A stretch of 64,000 nucleotides of DNA from Polaribacter sp. IC066 (GCF_007997085.1 NZ_VORR01000020.1:1-64000), one strand, 5' to 3'; shown: positions 16,682 through 26,413, counted from the stretch's first letter. The notes: generated by a model from the letters alone, not told the origin. Numbers and translations: made by a program.

Positions 16682-17460
16682 TTGTATTTAGCGAGAATTC
16701 TTTAATAGTTATCTTAACTATTTCTTCCTATATTATCATATAATTATGGCGAGTGCTACTTAAGTAGCGGTTTCGACATTCTTATTTGTGTACCTTTACA
16801 ACAACCACAAAGTCAAGCCGACTAGCACCCTATAGCACCCTAAAAAAGCTAAATAACCATTTCTCCTATAAATATTTAACTTCTAGAAGTTAAAACCATT
16901 AGATAAGGTAGCTTTATATTGAGTATTAACTTCTAAAATTGTTAAAATTATCTATGATAGTATCCTTACAGCGGTTGTTCAGAAAAAATAAAAACGATAT
17001 AAATTTATTAGTTCTTAATTTATTTGTTTTAAAGTTTTCAAAGGCTACTGATGTATTATGGAAACAAATGGACTCTTCTTAATGGCATGTAAATGTTACA
17101 TGAAATAAGCAGAAATATAGTACATTGTTTAATAGCCAAGGATAATAGTAAAAGACTGCTCTTTTAATGCCTTTTGATAAAATTTCGAAACATTTGCAGC
17201 ATATTTTTGGAGAAAAACAGGGTTTCGATAGACTTCAAAAAACACGTGATGGTCAAAATTTTGACCGGAGTATTTTATGAAGTAAATTTAAATTACTTTT
17301 TAATCTTTCCGCCAAATTTATTGGTCCGGTTGCATTCTAGATAAAACAACGTACCCTTCTTGTTTAGTATCAATGTAATGGGTTAAAATAAGTTTCTTTA
17401 GGCTACCCGCTACCTATGCATAAATATTTCAAAAAAAAGAAATTTTTAAATTGATTCACG
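16682..17460. other. Long intergenic stretch with short palindromes and a 10-bp tandem repeat
   Basis: No gene was recognised. It contains a 14-bp perfect palindrome GCTACTTAAGTAGC (16755-16768), a perfect tandem pair of TAGCACCCTA (16823-16842) and a 16-bp perfect palindrome GGTCAAAATTTTGACC (17251-17266). The last lies about 210 bp upstream of the aminotransferase remnant and could be the old operator of that cluster. Confidence 0.5.
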
Positions 17461-17483
17461 CAAAAACGAAAGCTCAATAATTT

Positions 17484-18447
17484 TTTGAAAGGAGACAAAA
17501 TTTCGTGACCAACAAAGTGCGGGTATTTAATACTGGAACTTTTTAAGAAAAGGTACAAGAGATTACTAGTATGGGTCTTGACGGCAGAGAATTGATCGAT
17601 TTTGCCAGAGGTATAAGTATTGTAGATGAAGTACATCTTATAAAACAAGTGGTTGAAGCGATTATAGAGCAAGCAGGAGAATATTTACATACGCGTTTTA
17701 ATGTGGTTACTTCTGAATCTTGTATCCCTTTGTATGAGGAACTTGCTGAAATGCTGAAACCTGGTAAAAAAACGAATATAATGCTGATAAGTGCAGGGGC
17801 AGAAATTATAGAAAATGCTCTTAAAATAGGAAAGCAAGCTATTAAAAGATAAGCAATGCCTTGCTATACGGGTGCTCATCATGAGCGGTCTATGATAGTG
17901 ATTTCGTTCACTAGTAGAGAATGTTATACATCTGATTGCGGCCTTTTTACAACAGAAGTATATTGTCTTTCTTTCTCTAATTTTTATAGGTGTCGAGGAG
18001 AACGTGATATGGACAAATTTGTAGATGATGAATTAAAGAGACTCCATAAAAGCGAACTAAATTTAGCAGCTGTAAAGAGTATTGCTGCTTTTATGATGTA
18101 ACCCTTTCAAGGTGAAGGTGGTTTTCACCTCATAACTTAAAAACACCTGTTATTATATCGCGATTACAAAATTTAATGAAACAACATTCAGAAATTGTCT
18201 ACGTAAGAAGTATCGGGGGCAATGATTGTTATAGAATTTGTTATAAACAGAGACCCTAGACAATCCAATTTTGAGACCTGTCCTCAAATAGTAAAATAAC
18301 GCTCCGAAAATGGTTGGTATTCTGATTGTAGGAACCTATAAAAATGCCCTACGAATTTTATCACCTAAAGTAATTAAAGAACAACAATTAACAAAAGGGT
18401 TATCCATATTGGAAACCAAAATTAAAAAAGCAATAATAAATTTATGA
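17484..18447 (+). pseudogene. Decayed class III aminotransferase (4-aminobutyrate aminotransferase-like)
   Basis: One frame, with in-frame stops at 17544, 17850 and 18099, carries recognisable N-terminal aminotransferase sequence. It reads RRQNFVTNKV, then GRELIDFARGI, then MLISAGAEIIENALKIGKQ (the PLP-phosphate SGAEAxExAxK region). It continues through CYTGAHHERSM and FSNFYR to FQGEGGFH, equivalent to the VEPVQGEGG motif. The middle of the protein, including the catalytic Lys segment, is missing. After a frame change the C-terminal end survives (ILIVGTYKNALRILSPKVI, ending KKAIINL). Its stop overlaps the next gene's start as ATGA, so the two were once translationally coupled. The family transfers the amino group of GABA, 5-aminovalerate or putrescine-like substrates. 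The gene cannot make an active enzyme. Confidence 0.85.
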
Positions 18448-19385
18448 AACCATTCGCAATTGCAGGAATACAAATGAAAGTATCAGCCGTCGCTTCAAAC
18501 GTTGAAATGATGAAGTTAAAAATTGATATAACGATGAATTTATATCCATGGATACAGATGATTATGTTTAGTGAACTTTGTGCCTACGGACCTTTAACGC
18601 ACACTGCACAGCCAATTCCAAATAATTTTGAAGCAGAAATGCAGGCGAAAGCTAAACAATACGGAATATGGTTACTACCAGGTTCTATCTTCGAGAAAAG
18701 CGAAGGTAAAATTTATAATACCGCATCGGTAATTAATCCAAAAGGTAAAATTGTTACAAGATATCGTAAAATGTTTCCTTTTTATCCTTACGAAACAGGA
18801 GTAACACCAGGACAAGATTATTGTGTGTTCGATGTGCCTAATGTAGCAAGATTTGGTGTTTCTATCTGCTATGATATGTGGTTTCCAGAAACCATTAGAA
18901 CTTTAACAACCATGGGAGCCGAGGTTATTATGCATCCAACAATGTCTGGTACTATTGATCGTGATATAGAATTGTCTATTGTAAGAGCAATGGCCTCTGT
19001 AAATCAATGTTATTTCTTTGATGTAAACGGATTAGATACGGGAGGTTGCGGAAGATCTATCGTTTGTGGGCCAGATGGTCGTGTACTTCATCAATCCGAA
19101 GGCACTGAAGAAATTATTCCGTTAGAGTTAAATATAGAACGCGTAAAAAGAAGTCGCGAATTGGGTATTTTACGATTAGGACAACCTCTTAAAAGCTTTC
19201 GGGATCATATTCATACGAGTCAATTTGCTATTTATCAACCGGGTATACCAACTCCATACCTCGATTCTTTAGGTTCGTTAATAAAACCAACACGTTTGGA
19301 TACGTTGACAAAATTAAAAATAAAAGAAACTACTTTAGAAAAGCAAATTGCTCCAACACAATACAAAGGAGATTCAATCTTATAA
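18444..19385 (+). CDS. Carbon-nitrogen hydrolase (nitrilase-superfamily amidase)
   Basis: A 313-residue enzyme of the nitrilase superfamily with the complete Glu-Lys-Cys triad: E44 in FSELCAYG, K109 in YRKMFPFYP and C142 in SICYDMWFPE. It hydrolyses a non-peptide C-N bond. In amine pathways family members act as N-carbamoylputrescine amidase or 5-aminopentanamidase, but the substrate here cannot be fixed. The C-terminal tail (about residues 255-313) is longer than in minimal amidases. The ATG overlaps the stop of the decayed aminotransferase (ATGA), and the VOC gene starts 14 bp after its stop. It is therefore part of the same old operon as the decarboxylase. Confidence 0.8.
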   Translation: MKPFAIAGIQMKVSAVASNVEMMKLKIDITMNLYPWIQMIMFSELCAYGPLTHTAQPIPNNFEAEMQAKAKQYGIWLLPGSIFEKSEGKIYNTASVINPKGKIVTRYRKMFPFYPYETGVTPGQDYCVFDVPNVARFGVSICYDMWFPETIRTLTTMGAEVIMHPTMSGTIDRDIELSIVRAMASVNQCYFFDVNGLDTGGCGRSIVCGPDGRVLHQSEGTEEIIPLELNIERVKRSRELGILRLGQPLKSFRDHIHTSQFAIYQPGIPTPYLDSLGSLIKPTRLDTLTKLKIKETTLEKQIAPTQYKGDSIL

Positions 19386-19398
19386 AAAACAAAAACAA

Positions 19399-19809
19399 AT
19401 GGGTGATGTACGACCAGGTAAAAGAATAAAAAAAACAGAAAAAACAGAAAATTATATAAGTTGGTTTGAGATACCAGCCATGGATTTTAAAGAAGCCGTC
19501 GAATTTTATCAATATATTTTTGGAATTACCATGCAACAGCATGTTACAGCGTCTAATGCAATGGCCTATTTTCCTATGACAACAGGAATAGGGGGAGCCG
19601 TTGTGTCGGGTTCAGGTTATGTGCCTAGTGATTCTGGTTCCTTGATTTATTTGAATGCGGGTGATAACTTAAGTGTGGTGCTTGATAAAGTAGAACCCGC
19701 TGGTGGTCGCATTATAATGCCAAAAAGTTTAATTTCTATAGAGTCAGGTTACTTTGCTGTTTTTATTGATTCTCAAGGAAATAAATTGGCTTTACATTCT
19801 AAAAACTAA
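19399..19809 (+). CDS. VOC-superfamily (glyoxalase-like) protein
   Basis: 136 residues from the ATG at 19399; an upstream TTG at 19348 would overlap the previous gene and is rejected. A basic N-terminus (residues 1-18) is followed by a vicinal-oxygen-chelate fold. WFEIPAMDFKEAVEFYQYIFG is the first beta-alpha unit, FPMTTGIGGAVVSG the strand region, and VEPAGGRIIMPK with FAVFIDSQGNKLALHSKN the second unit. VOC proteins bind a metal or a small ligand, and function varies widely. It sits between the amidase and the decarboxylase on the same strand, so a role in the same pathway is likely but unproven. Confidence 0.75.
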   Translation: MGDVRPGKRIKKTEKTENYISWFEIPAMDFKEAVEFYQYIFGITMQQHVTASNAMAYFPMTTGIGGAVVSGSGYVPSDSGSLIYLNAGDNLSVVLDKVEPAGGRIIMPKSLISIESGYFAVFIDSQGNKLALHSKN

Positions 19810-19978
19810 ATGCGATAACATTAAATAATAAGAAAATTTATACGTAGTTACTCTTTTTTTTAGATGTCTAAAAAGTAGACGTTATCTACTAATATGCTCA
19901 TAAATTTGGATGATTAATCAGGTGACATAAGTCCTTTTTTTAGTGCTAAATTTCCTAAAAACAACTCATAAAATAGCA

Positions 19979-22714
19979 ATGATAAAAATACAAAATAAAT
20001 CAAAAAGTTCGCCATACTACAATATTGGTCAGTTGCGGATAGACTACTGGAATAAATTGAAAATTGAAAGTTCAGAGTTGTCACGTTGCAACCATGGTTC
20101 AGAAAATGAAAAAACTCATAAGGAAGTAGTAAAAAATTTAATTAAAGACTTAAAAGGAGTTGAATGTTATTTTGCTTCACCTGGAATAGGACGAATGTTA
20201 AAATTAGAACAGGCACTTTCTGATCATGAGCATACTTCATTATCTAATTTAATAGCTGAAACAACCAAAGATTTGGTGGGTGATAGCTATCGAAGTAATC
20301 CGGATTATATTGATTACGATGAGCATACCATGGCATCTGTTGAAGATCACCAGCAACAAAACAGTGTTCGTAAAAACCATTTTGAAGTGTTATTTGTTGA
20401 TGATATTTCTGAAAAAGAAGAGTTAATTCTAAAACAGCGTTTGATGTCATTACGGACACCAAATGACAAATTTACCTATGGAGTAACTGTGCAGCGGTCT
20501 TTTCAGGATGCGATGATTGCATTGCACTTTAATCACAATATACAAGCCGTAATTGTAAGATATGCGCCAACATATCGATCAAAAGTAATCTCGCCTCTTA
20601 TAAAACCATACATTCAAACTATTACAAAACTTGATTATTCTTCAAAATCTGAAACAGATCTTGGTCCATTAATAGGGGAATTAATCCATCAATTAAGACC
20701 AGAATTAGACGCGTACTATGTTACAGATACTTCACTAGGGCATTTAAAAGATAGTACTCTTAAATGTTTTAGGCGTATTTTTTATCAAACAGAAGATATA
20801 CAAGAATTACATCTAACCATTTTACTCGGTATTGATGAACGCTTTGAAACTCCGTTTTTTTCAGCTTTAGTAGAGTATAGTAAAAAACCAACGGGTGTTT
20901 TTCATGCGATGCCAATAGCGAGAGGTAATTCGGTTTTTAAATCGCGTTGGATTAATGACTTTGGAGATTTTTATGGAAGAAATATGTTTTTGGCCGAAAC
21001 TTCAGCTACAACAGGAGGATTAGACTCCTTATTACAACCAACTGGTCCGCTTAAAAAAGCACAAGAAATGGCAAGAGATGCCTATGGATCTCAACATACT
21101 TATTTTGTAACTAATGGAACATCAACGGCAAATAAAATAGTGATGCAGGCATTAGTAGAGCCGGGAAATGTGGTGCTTATCGATAGAGATTGTCATAAGT
21201 CACATCATTACGGATTGGTTTTGGTGGGTGCATATCCTGTATATTTAGATTCGTATCCAATAGAAAAATATTCTATTTATGGTGCGGTGCCTTTAGAACA
21301 AATAAAAGGCAGATTATTGGAATTAAAAAAAGCAGGAAGGTTAGATAAAGTAAAGACGTTGTTGCTTACCAATTGTACTTTTGACGGCATGGTTTATAAC
21401 GTAGAACGCGTTATGGAAGAAGTTTTAGCCATAAAGCCCGACATGATTTTTTTGTGGGATGAAGCATGGTTTGCTTTTGCAAGATTTGCAAATAATTACA
21501 AGCAGCGAACAGGTATGTATGTCGCTGAAAAACTTTATAATAAATACAAAAGCATTGCATACAAAAAGAAATATACTGAATATAACAAAGGATTAAAGGA
21601 GGGAGAGATTTCACTAATGCCAAATCCTGATAAAGTTCGTATTCGGGTTTATTCAACACAAAGTACTCATAAAACATTGAGCAGTTTTAGACAAGGTTCT
21701 ATGATTCATATTTGGGATCAAGATTTTCGTAGAAAAAGTGAAAACACGTTTCTGGAAGCTTATATGACACATACGTCCACATCACCCAATTATCAAATGT
21801 TAGCTTCTTTAGATGCAGGAAGACGCCAAGTTCAATTAGAGGGTTTTGAACTCGTGGAAAAAAGTATTGAAATGGCCATGGTGTTGCGTGCTAAAATAAA
21901 CGATAATCCGCAATTAAGTAAATACTTTGATATTTTAACCGTAAAAGATTTTATTCCGAATCAATACCGTCAAACAGGATTGAAAGAATATTACTCTAAA
22001 AACGAAGGTTGGAATCTTATGGATGATGCTTGGGAACAGGATGAGTTTGTGCTCGATCCTACAAAGATAACTTTACATATAGGTAAAACAGGTATTGATG
22101 GCGATACGTTTAAGAATAAATACTTGATGGATAAATTTAATATCCAAATCAATAAAACATCAAGAAATACCGTATTGTTTTTGACCAACATTGGCACAAC
22201 AAGAGGAAGTATTACCTATTTAACAAATGCTTTGTTAAAAATAGCAGATGAATTAGATGAAGAATTTAAATCATTGAACAATAAAGAAATGGAAATCCGT
22301 CAAAAGCGAATTTATTCCTTAACAAAAGAAGTACCTCCTTTGCCAGATTTTAGCTTTTTTCACCATTCATTTCAGGCAGTTCCTGGAGTACCAGGAGGTG
22401 ATTTGCGCGCTGCCTATTTTTTAGCCTATAAAGAAAAAAACTATGAGTATATTCCTTTAAATGAATGTTTAGGTGCTCTTAAAAAAGGTAAAGTTTTGGT
22501 CGCTTCCACTTTTGTAATTCCTTACCCACCGGGTTTCCCAGTGCTGGTTCCTGGTCAGGTAGTGAGTGAAGAAATTATCAATTTTATGAACGCTTTAGAT
22601 GTGAGTGAAATTCATGGTTACCGTGCAGATTTAGGATTAAGAATCTTTACTGAAAGTGTATTGGATAGACACAAAACAACAACGTCTTTGGGCGGAATGA
22701 ATAGTGAAAAATAA
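19979..22714 (+). CDS. Large Orn/Lys/Arg decarboxylase (fold-type I, PLP)
   Basis: 911 residues from the ATG at 19979; a GTG 36 bp upstream is less likely. An N-terminal extension (about 1-125) precedes a receiver-like wing (FEVLFVDDISEKEELIL). The aminotransferase-fold PLP domain follows (FYGRNMFLAETSATTGGLDSL, YFVTNGTSTANKIV, FLWDEAWFAFARF), with the PLP-linking Lys at about 565 in QSTHKTLSSFRQ. The C-terminal decarboxylase domain ends with YPPGFPVLVPGQVV. The family converts arginine, ornithine or lysine to agmatine, putrescine or cadaverine. At over 900 residues it is longer than typical enterobacterial members (about 710-760), with the surplus mainly N-terminal. The ATP-grasp gene follows after 24 bp. 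Substrate choice cannot be read from sequence. Confidence 0.85.
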   Translation: MIKIQNKSKSSPYYNIGQLRIDYWNKLKIESSELSRCNHGSENEKTHKEVVKNLIKDLKGVECYFASPGIGRMLKLEQALSDHEHTSLSNLIAETTKDLVGDSYRSNPDYIDYDEHTMASVEDHQQQNSVRKNHFEVLFVDDISEKEELILKQRLMSLRTPNDKFTYGVTVQRSFQDAMIALHFNHNIQAVIVRYAPTYRSKVISPLIKPYIQTITKLDYSSKSETDLGPLIGELIHQLRPELDAYYVTDTSLGHLKDSTLKCFRRIFYQTEDIQELHLTILLGIDERFETPFFSALVEYSKKPTGVFHAMPIARGNSVFKSRWINDFGDFYGRNMFLAETSATTGGLDSLLQPTGPLKKAQEMARDAYGSQHTYFVTNGTSTANKIVMQALVEPGNVVLIDRDCHKSHHYGLVLVGAYPVYLDSYPIEKYSIYGAVPLEQIKGRLLELKKAGRLDKVKTLLLTNCTFDGMVYNVERVMEEVLAIKPDMIFLWDEAWFAFARFANNYKQRTGMYVAEKLYNKYKSIAYKKKYTEYNKGLKEGEISLMPNPDKVRIRVYSTQSTHKTLSSFRQGSMIHIWDQDFRRKSENTFLEAYMTHTSTSPNYQMLASLDAGRRQVQLEGFELVEKSIEMAMVLRAKINDNPQLSKYFDILTVKDFIPNQYRQTGLKEYYSKNEGWNLMDDAWEQDEFVLDPTKITLHIGKTGIDGDTFKNKYLMDKFNIQINKTSRNTVLFLTNIGTTRGSITYLTNALLKIADELDEEFKSLNNKEMEIRQKRIYSLTKEVPPLPDFSFFHHSFQAVPGVPGGDLRAAYFLAYKEKNYEYIPLNECLGALKKGKVLVASTFVIPYPPGFPVLVPGQVVSEEIINFMNALDVSEIHGYRADLGLRIFTESVLDRHKTTTSLGGMNSEK

Positions 22715-22738
22715 TTAACTAAAAATAAAACAAATAGT

Positions 22739-24253
22739 ATGATTACAAAGAAAACAATACAAACTAAAAAAGTAGCAGTAACAAAAAAAGACAACAGTAT
22801 CGATGTACTTGATGGCGTTCCGGATATTAGACGTTTTTTTTATAAGAATGAAGTTCCATTATATTTTATTAGTGCTACCAATTTTAATATGTTAGGCGCA
22901 GACGAATGGATTAAAGGGTTTAAATTTATTTGTCATATTGAATGTTTTGATGGTTTACATCCCAATGTTTTTTCTCCAAATGAAGAAATTCCTCATGATG
23001 AGTTTACATGTATCGAGGATATTAACAATTATTTACTTCAGCACCCAGAGGTTCAAAATTATTTAAAAACTAGAGCTAAAGGTAAAAATGTTGGTAAGGC
23101 AATGTTTTTGATGTTTGATGAACAGACCGAGAAACTCGCTAAAAAATTAGGATTAGAAATCATGTTTCCAAGTGCAAAAATGCGAACTTTTATGGATAAT
23201 AAGGTCAATACCAATCGCATTGCAGAAAAGGCTGGGGTTCCTTGTGTTCCTTATGTTCTCTCTCAAGTTATAGATTTTAAACACCTTAATAAAGTATCAA
23301 AAGCATTAGGAACAGACCTTGTTATACAAACACCATTTGGTGATTCTGGTCACACTACTTTTTTTATCTCTAACGAAAAGGAATTCAAAAAGTATGAGAA
23401 AGAGATTGTAAAAGAGAAAGAAGTTAAGATCATGAAACGCATCAATTGCAGAGGGTCTGCTATTGAAGCTTGTGTTACGCGTCATGGAACTATTGTGGCG
23501 CCTTTGATGACAGAATTAGTTGGTTTTAAAGAAATGACTCCTTATAAAGGTGGCTGGTGCGGAAATGAAATTTATCCAGACGCATTTAGTCCAGAATTAA
23601 GAGAAAAAGCAGCAAATTACACACAATTATTTGGAAATCAATTAAGAGAAGAGGGGTATAAAGGTTATTTTGAATTAGATTTTTTAATTGATCAAGATAA
23701 TGGCGAAATTTATTTAGGCGAATTAAATCCAAGAGTAACGGGTGCAAGTTCAATTACTAATCATGCCGTTTTTGCATTGGCTGATGCGCCTCTTTTTATT
23801 TTCCATATTATGGAGTGGATGAATGTTGACTATAAATTAGATGTGAAAGCGATTAATAATCGTTGGGCAAAACAAGCAAATATTGATAGTTGGAGCCAAT
23901 TAATAATCAAGCATACAGAAGAAACTGTTGAGTATATTTCTGAAGCACCAAAATCTGGAATTTATAAAATGTTCGATAACGGTCATATTCAATTTGATCG
24001 ATTAGACACACATAGAAGAGCGGTTGAAACCGAAAATGAAGCCTTCTTTTTGCATATTTCTAAAAAAGGTGATTATTTGTATGAAGGTGCTGATATTGGT
24101 ATTTTAGTGTCTAGAGGTAGAATGATGTCGGATGATTTTGAGTTAAATGAGCGTGCTAAACAATGGATAAAAGCGATACGAGGCAAGTACGCATCTGAAA
24201 TAGTAGAAGACCATAAAGAACAAGTTTTATTATCAGGTAGTTTAACTAAATAA
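22739..24253 (+). CDS. ATP-grasp ligase (biotin-carboxylase-like), no biotin partner
   Basis: A 504-residue ATP-grasp enzyme. The N-terminal part (residues 1-130) is family-specific (VPLYFISATNFNMLGADEWI). The ATP-grasp core covers about 150-370: MRTFMDNKVNTNRIAEKAGVP opens the lid, LVIQTPFGDSGHTTFFI is the nucleotide loop, and YFELDFLID with GEIYLGELNPRVTGAS gives the Mg-binding acidic pair and Asn. A C-terminal region follows. Such proteins are often annotated as biotin carboxylase, but there is no carboxyl carrier or carboxyltransferase gene nearby. Known ATP-grasp enzymes also make amide bonds, so a ligase acting on the amine product of the upstream decarboxylase is a reasonable hypothesis. 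The gene ends just before a terminator. Confidence 0.75.
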   Translation: MITKKTIQTKKVAVTKKDNSIDVLDGVPDIRRFFYKNEVPLYFISATNFNMLGADEWIKGFKFICHIECFDGLHPNVFSPNEEIPHDEFTCIEDINNYLLQHPEVQNYLKTRAKGKNVGKAMFLMFDEQTEKLAKKLGLEIMFPSAKMRTFMDNKVNTNRIAEKAGVPCVPYVLSQVIDFKHLNKVSKALGTDLVIQTPFGDSGHTTFFISNEKEFKKYEKEIVKEKEVKIMKRINCRGSAIEACVTRHGTIVAPLMTELVGFKEMTPYKGGWCGNEIYPDAFSPELREKAANYTQLFGNQLREEGYKGYFELDFLIDQDNGEIYLGELNPRVTGASSITNHAVFALADAPLFIFHIMEWMNVDYKLDVKAINNRWAKQANIDSWSQLIIKHTEETVEYISEAPKSGIYKMFDNGHIQFDRLDTHRRAVETENEAFFLHISKKGDYLYEGADIGILVSRGRMMSDDFELNERAKQWIKAIRGKYASEIVEDHKEQVLLSGSLTK

Positions 24254-24297
24254 TACAATTAGTATTTTAAGCACATAGTTGAATTAGTAGAATTTAA

Positions 24298-24345
24298 GGA
24301 GCTTCATGAGATGCCAAACGCATAGACTCATGAAGCCTTTTTAAG
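24298..24345 (+). terminator. Intrinsic terminator of the decarboxylase/ligase operon
   Basis: A perfect 10-bp stem, gcttcatgag (24301-24310) with ctcatgaagc (24327-24336), is flanked by aagg and cctttttaag. It closes the operon about 45 bp after the ATP-grasp stop. Confidence 0.8.
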
Positions 24346-24963
24346 TTTGTTTAATTATGTTTAAGATGAGGCTGCAGCATCTAATCCAAAAGAGAAACGA
24401 AAAGAAATAGGTTGTTTGGCATTATCAGATTTCGAATTTGACGATGCCACAATGAACATTTTATAATTTAATTTTGGAAATTAATTAAACAAGGAGCAGA
24501 AATAAGAGCCTTCCGAATAACTTAAAGAAAATCGGTATTGGCAAGCGTATTCTGTTATCAAGCTTTATGAAGAATTATTGAATGTTGCGTGTATGTTATA
24601 TTAGCCTTTTTTAAAAAAAAAATCGCCTCCAGATACTATTCGCCTCAAAATTCAGGTGAAGGCTTTCAATAAAGGGACAATTTATAATTTAAGAATGTCA
24701 ACATCATCTTTTTTAGTGCGGATATTAGAAAATGATGGAATGGAAAGGCAATAAGATGATGCACCGGTTATTTGTTTATCAGATAAATTTAAACAGTTAT
24801 CCTTTAGCTGGGTATATTATCTGGAACTTTATAGAATCTAGTTTTTTATCAGAAAGTAATTCTAATATATTTACAATTTTTAGTTCTTGTAACTCGTTTC
24901 AAAAACTAAAAGGACAAAAAATCATTAATCAATAGCATTTTTAGACGGATAATTATAACAACT
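24346..24963 (+). other. Intergenic stretch with degenerate coding-like traces
   Basis: About 620 bases between the ligase operon and the aldehyde dehydrogenase. One short frame near 24366-24465 reads like protein (DEAAASNPKEKRKEIGCLAL and on to a stop). Another near 24485 reads LIKQGAEIRAF, and a shifted frame near 24530 reads AYSVIKLYEELL. In outline these resemble the C-terminal part of a TRAP-type solute-binding protein, but the evidence is thin and no intact gene remains. The 67-codon frame at 24732-24935 has no protein-like character. Confidence 0.3.
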
Positions 24964-26322
24964 ATGGAATTTAAAAGTATAAATCCTTACAACGACCAGC
25001 AAGTTGGTCAATTTATTTCACTGACGGAAGATGAGTTGGATGAAAAATTAAATAAAAGTGAAACTGCTTTTCAATCATGGAAAAAAGTACCCATTGTAGA
25101 ACGTTGTCTGCTGATTAAAAAAGCAGGGCAGGTGTTGCGAGATAATGTTGAAGAATATGCCAAAATGATTACTTTAGAAATGGGGAAACCCATTTCGGAA
25201 TCTAGGAATGAAGTAAATAAATGTGCTTCGGTTTGCGATTATTATGCTGATAATGGAGAAACTTTTTTAGCAGATGAAGTCATTGCCACAGATGCAGTAC
25301 AAAGTTTTGTAAAAAATGAACCTATAGGAGCTGTTTTCGCAATTATGCCTTGGAACTTTCCTTTTTGGCAAGTGTTTAGATATGCCGCACCAACTTTAAT
25401 CGCAGGCAATACGGGCTTGTTAAAACATGCGCCAAATGTATTTGGTTGTGCTACATTAATTGAAGAGGTATTTACAAAAGCAGGAGTACCTGAAGGTGTT
25501 TTTCAAAACTTAATTATTCATCATGAGCAGACAGAGAAGATAATCGCGCACAATGCTGTGCAAGCCGTAACCTTAACCGGAAGTGAAAAAGCAGGCTCGG
25601 CCGTTGCTGAAATAGCAGGTCGTCATATAAAAAAGACAGTACTAGAACTTGGCGGGAATAACGCTTTTATTGTTTGGGAAGATGCTGATATTGATCAAAG
25701 TGTTCAAATAGCGCTCACTGCGCGTATGTTAAATTGCGGCCAAAGTTGCATTGCCGCGAAACGCTTTATTTTAATGGAGCCAATTTATGATGAATTTGTT
25801 GCAAAATTTATAAAAGCTGTAGTTGATCTAAAATCAGGCGATCCTATAGAAGAAAAAACAAAAGTAGGACCGTTAGCGCGCAAAGATTTAGCAGATCAAT
25901 TAAATAGACAAGTGAAAGAATCTGTAAAACTAGGTGCTAAATTAGTACTTGGCGGCACTCAAAAAGAGTGCTATCATGAGCCAACGGTTCTTGGTGATGT
26001 AACGCCAGGAATGCCCGCTTTTGATGAAGAAACTTTCGGACCTTTAGCAGCCATGATAAAAGCAAAAGATATAGCTCACGCCTTTACGCTTTCAGAGCAA
26101 TCTAAATATGGACTAGGTGTTACGGTGTGCACAAAAAATATAGAAAAGGCAATTGCGTTTGCAGATAAAGTGAGCGATGGCGCTTATTTTATTAATGAAT
26201 TAGTGAAATCAGATCCTAGATTGCCTTTTGGCGGCACCAAGAGATCTGGTTATGGACGAGAATTGGCTAAAGATGGTATTTTTGAGTTTGTAAATAGAAA
26301 AACAATTTATGTAAAAAAATAA
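24964..26322 (+). CDS. NAD(P)-dependent succinate-semialdehyde-type dehydrogenase
   Basis: A 452-residue aldehyde dehydrogenase, the usual length for the compact Bacteroidota succinate-semialdehyde dehydrogenases. It has IMPWNFPFWQVFR at the coenzyme domain, the glycine motif LTGSEKAG, the general base E228 in VLELGGNN and the nucleophile C262 in NCGQSCIAAKR. It would oxidise succinate or glutarate semialdehyde, the product expected after a GABA- or 5-aminovalerate-type aminotransferase. This fits the cluster upstream, where the aminotransferase gene is broken. The ATG at 24964 follows 710 bp of mostly non-coding DNA, so it has its own transcript. Confidence 0.85.
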   Translation: MEFKSINPYNDQQVGQFISLTEDELDEKLNKSETAFQSWKKVPIVERCLLIKKAGQVLRDNVEEYAKMITLEMGKPISESRNEVNKCASVCDYYADNGETFLADEVIATDAVQSFVKNEPIGAVFAIMPWNFPFWQVFRYAAPTLIAGNTGLLKHAPNVFGCATLIEEVFTKAGVPEGVFQNLIIHHEQTEKIIAHNAVQAVTLTGSEKAGSAVAEIAGRHIKKTVLELGGNNAFIVWEDADIDQSVQIALTARMLNCGQSCIAAKRFILMEPIYDEFVAKFIKAVVDLKSGDPIEEKTKVGPLARKDLADQLNRQVKESVKLGAKLVLGGTQKECYHEPTVLGDVTPGMPAFDEETFGPLAAMIKAKDIAHAFTLSEQSKYGLGVTVCTKNIEKAIAFADKVSDGAYFINELVKSDPRLPFGGTKRSGYGRELAKDGIFEFVNRKTIYVKK

Positions 26323-26413
26323 ATAGTTTTTTTGAAACAAACTATCTTTGTTGCAGTGACTCGGCGAACTCTTTTCAATTAAAAAGCGTCTATTTTACAC
26401 CTTTTAAAAATTT

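Noticed and set aside
19348-19398. Upstream TTG start of the VOC gene
   Set aside because: It overlaps the end of the amidase gene and adds residues that do not fit the VOC fold; the ATG at 19399 is spaced normally.
24732-24935. 67-codon ORF before the aldehyde dehydrogenase
   Set aside because: The composition is not protein-like, no family is recognised, and it lies in a region of degenerate sequence.
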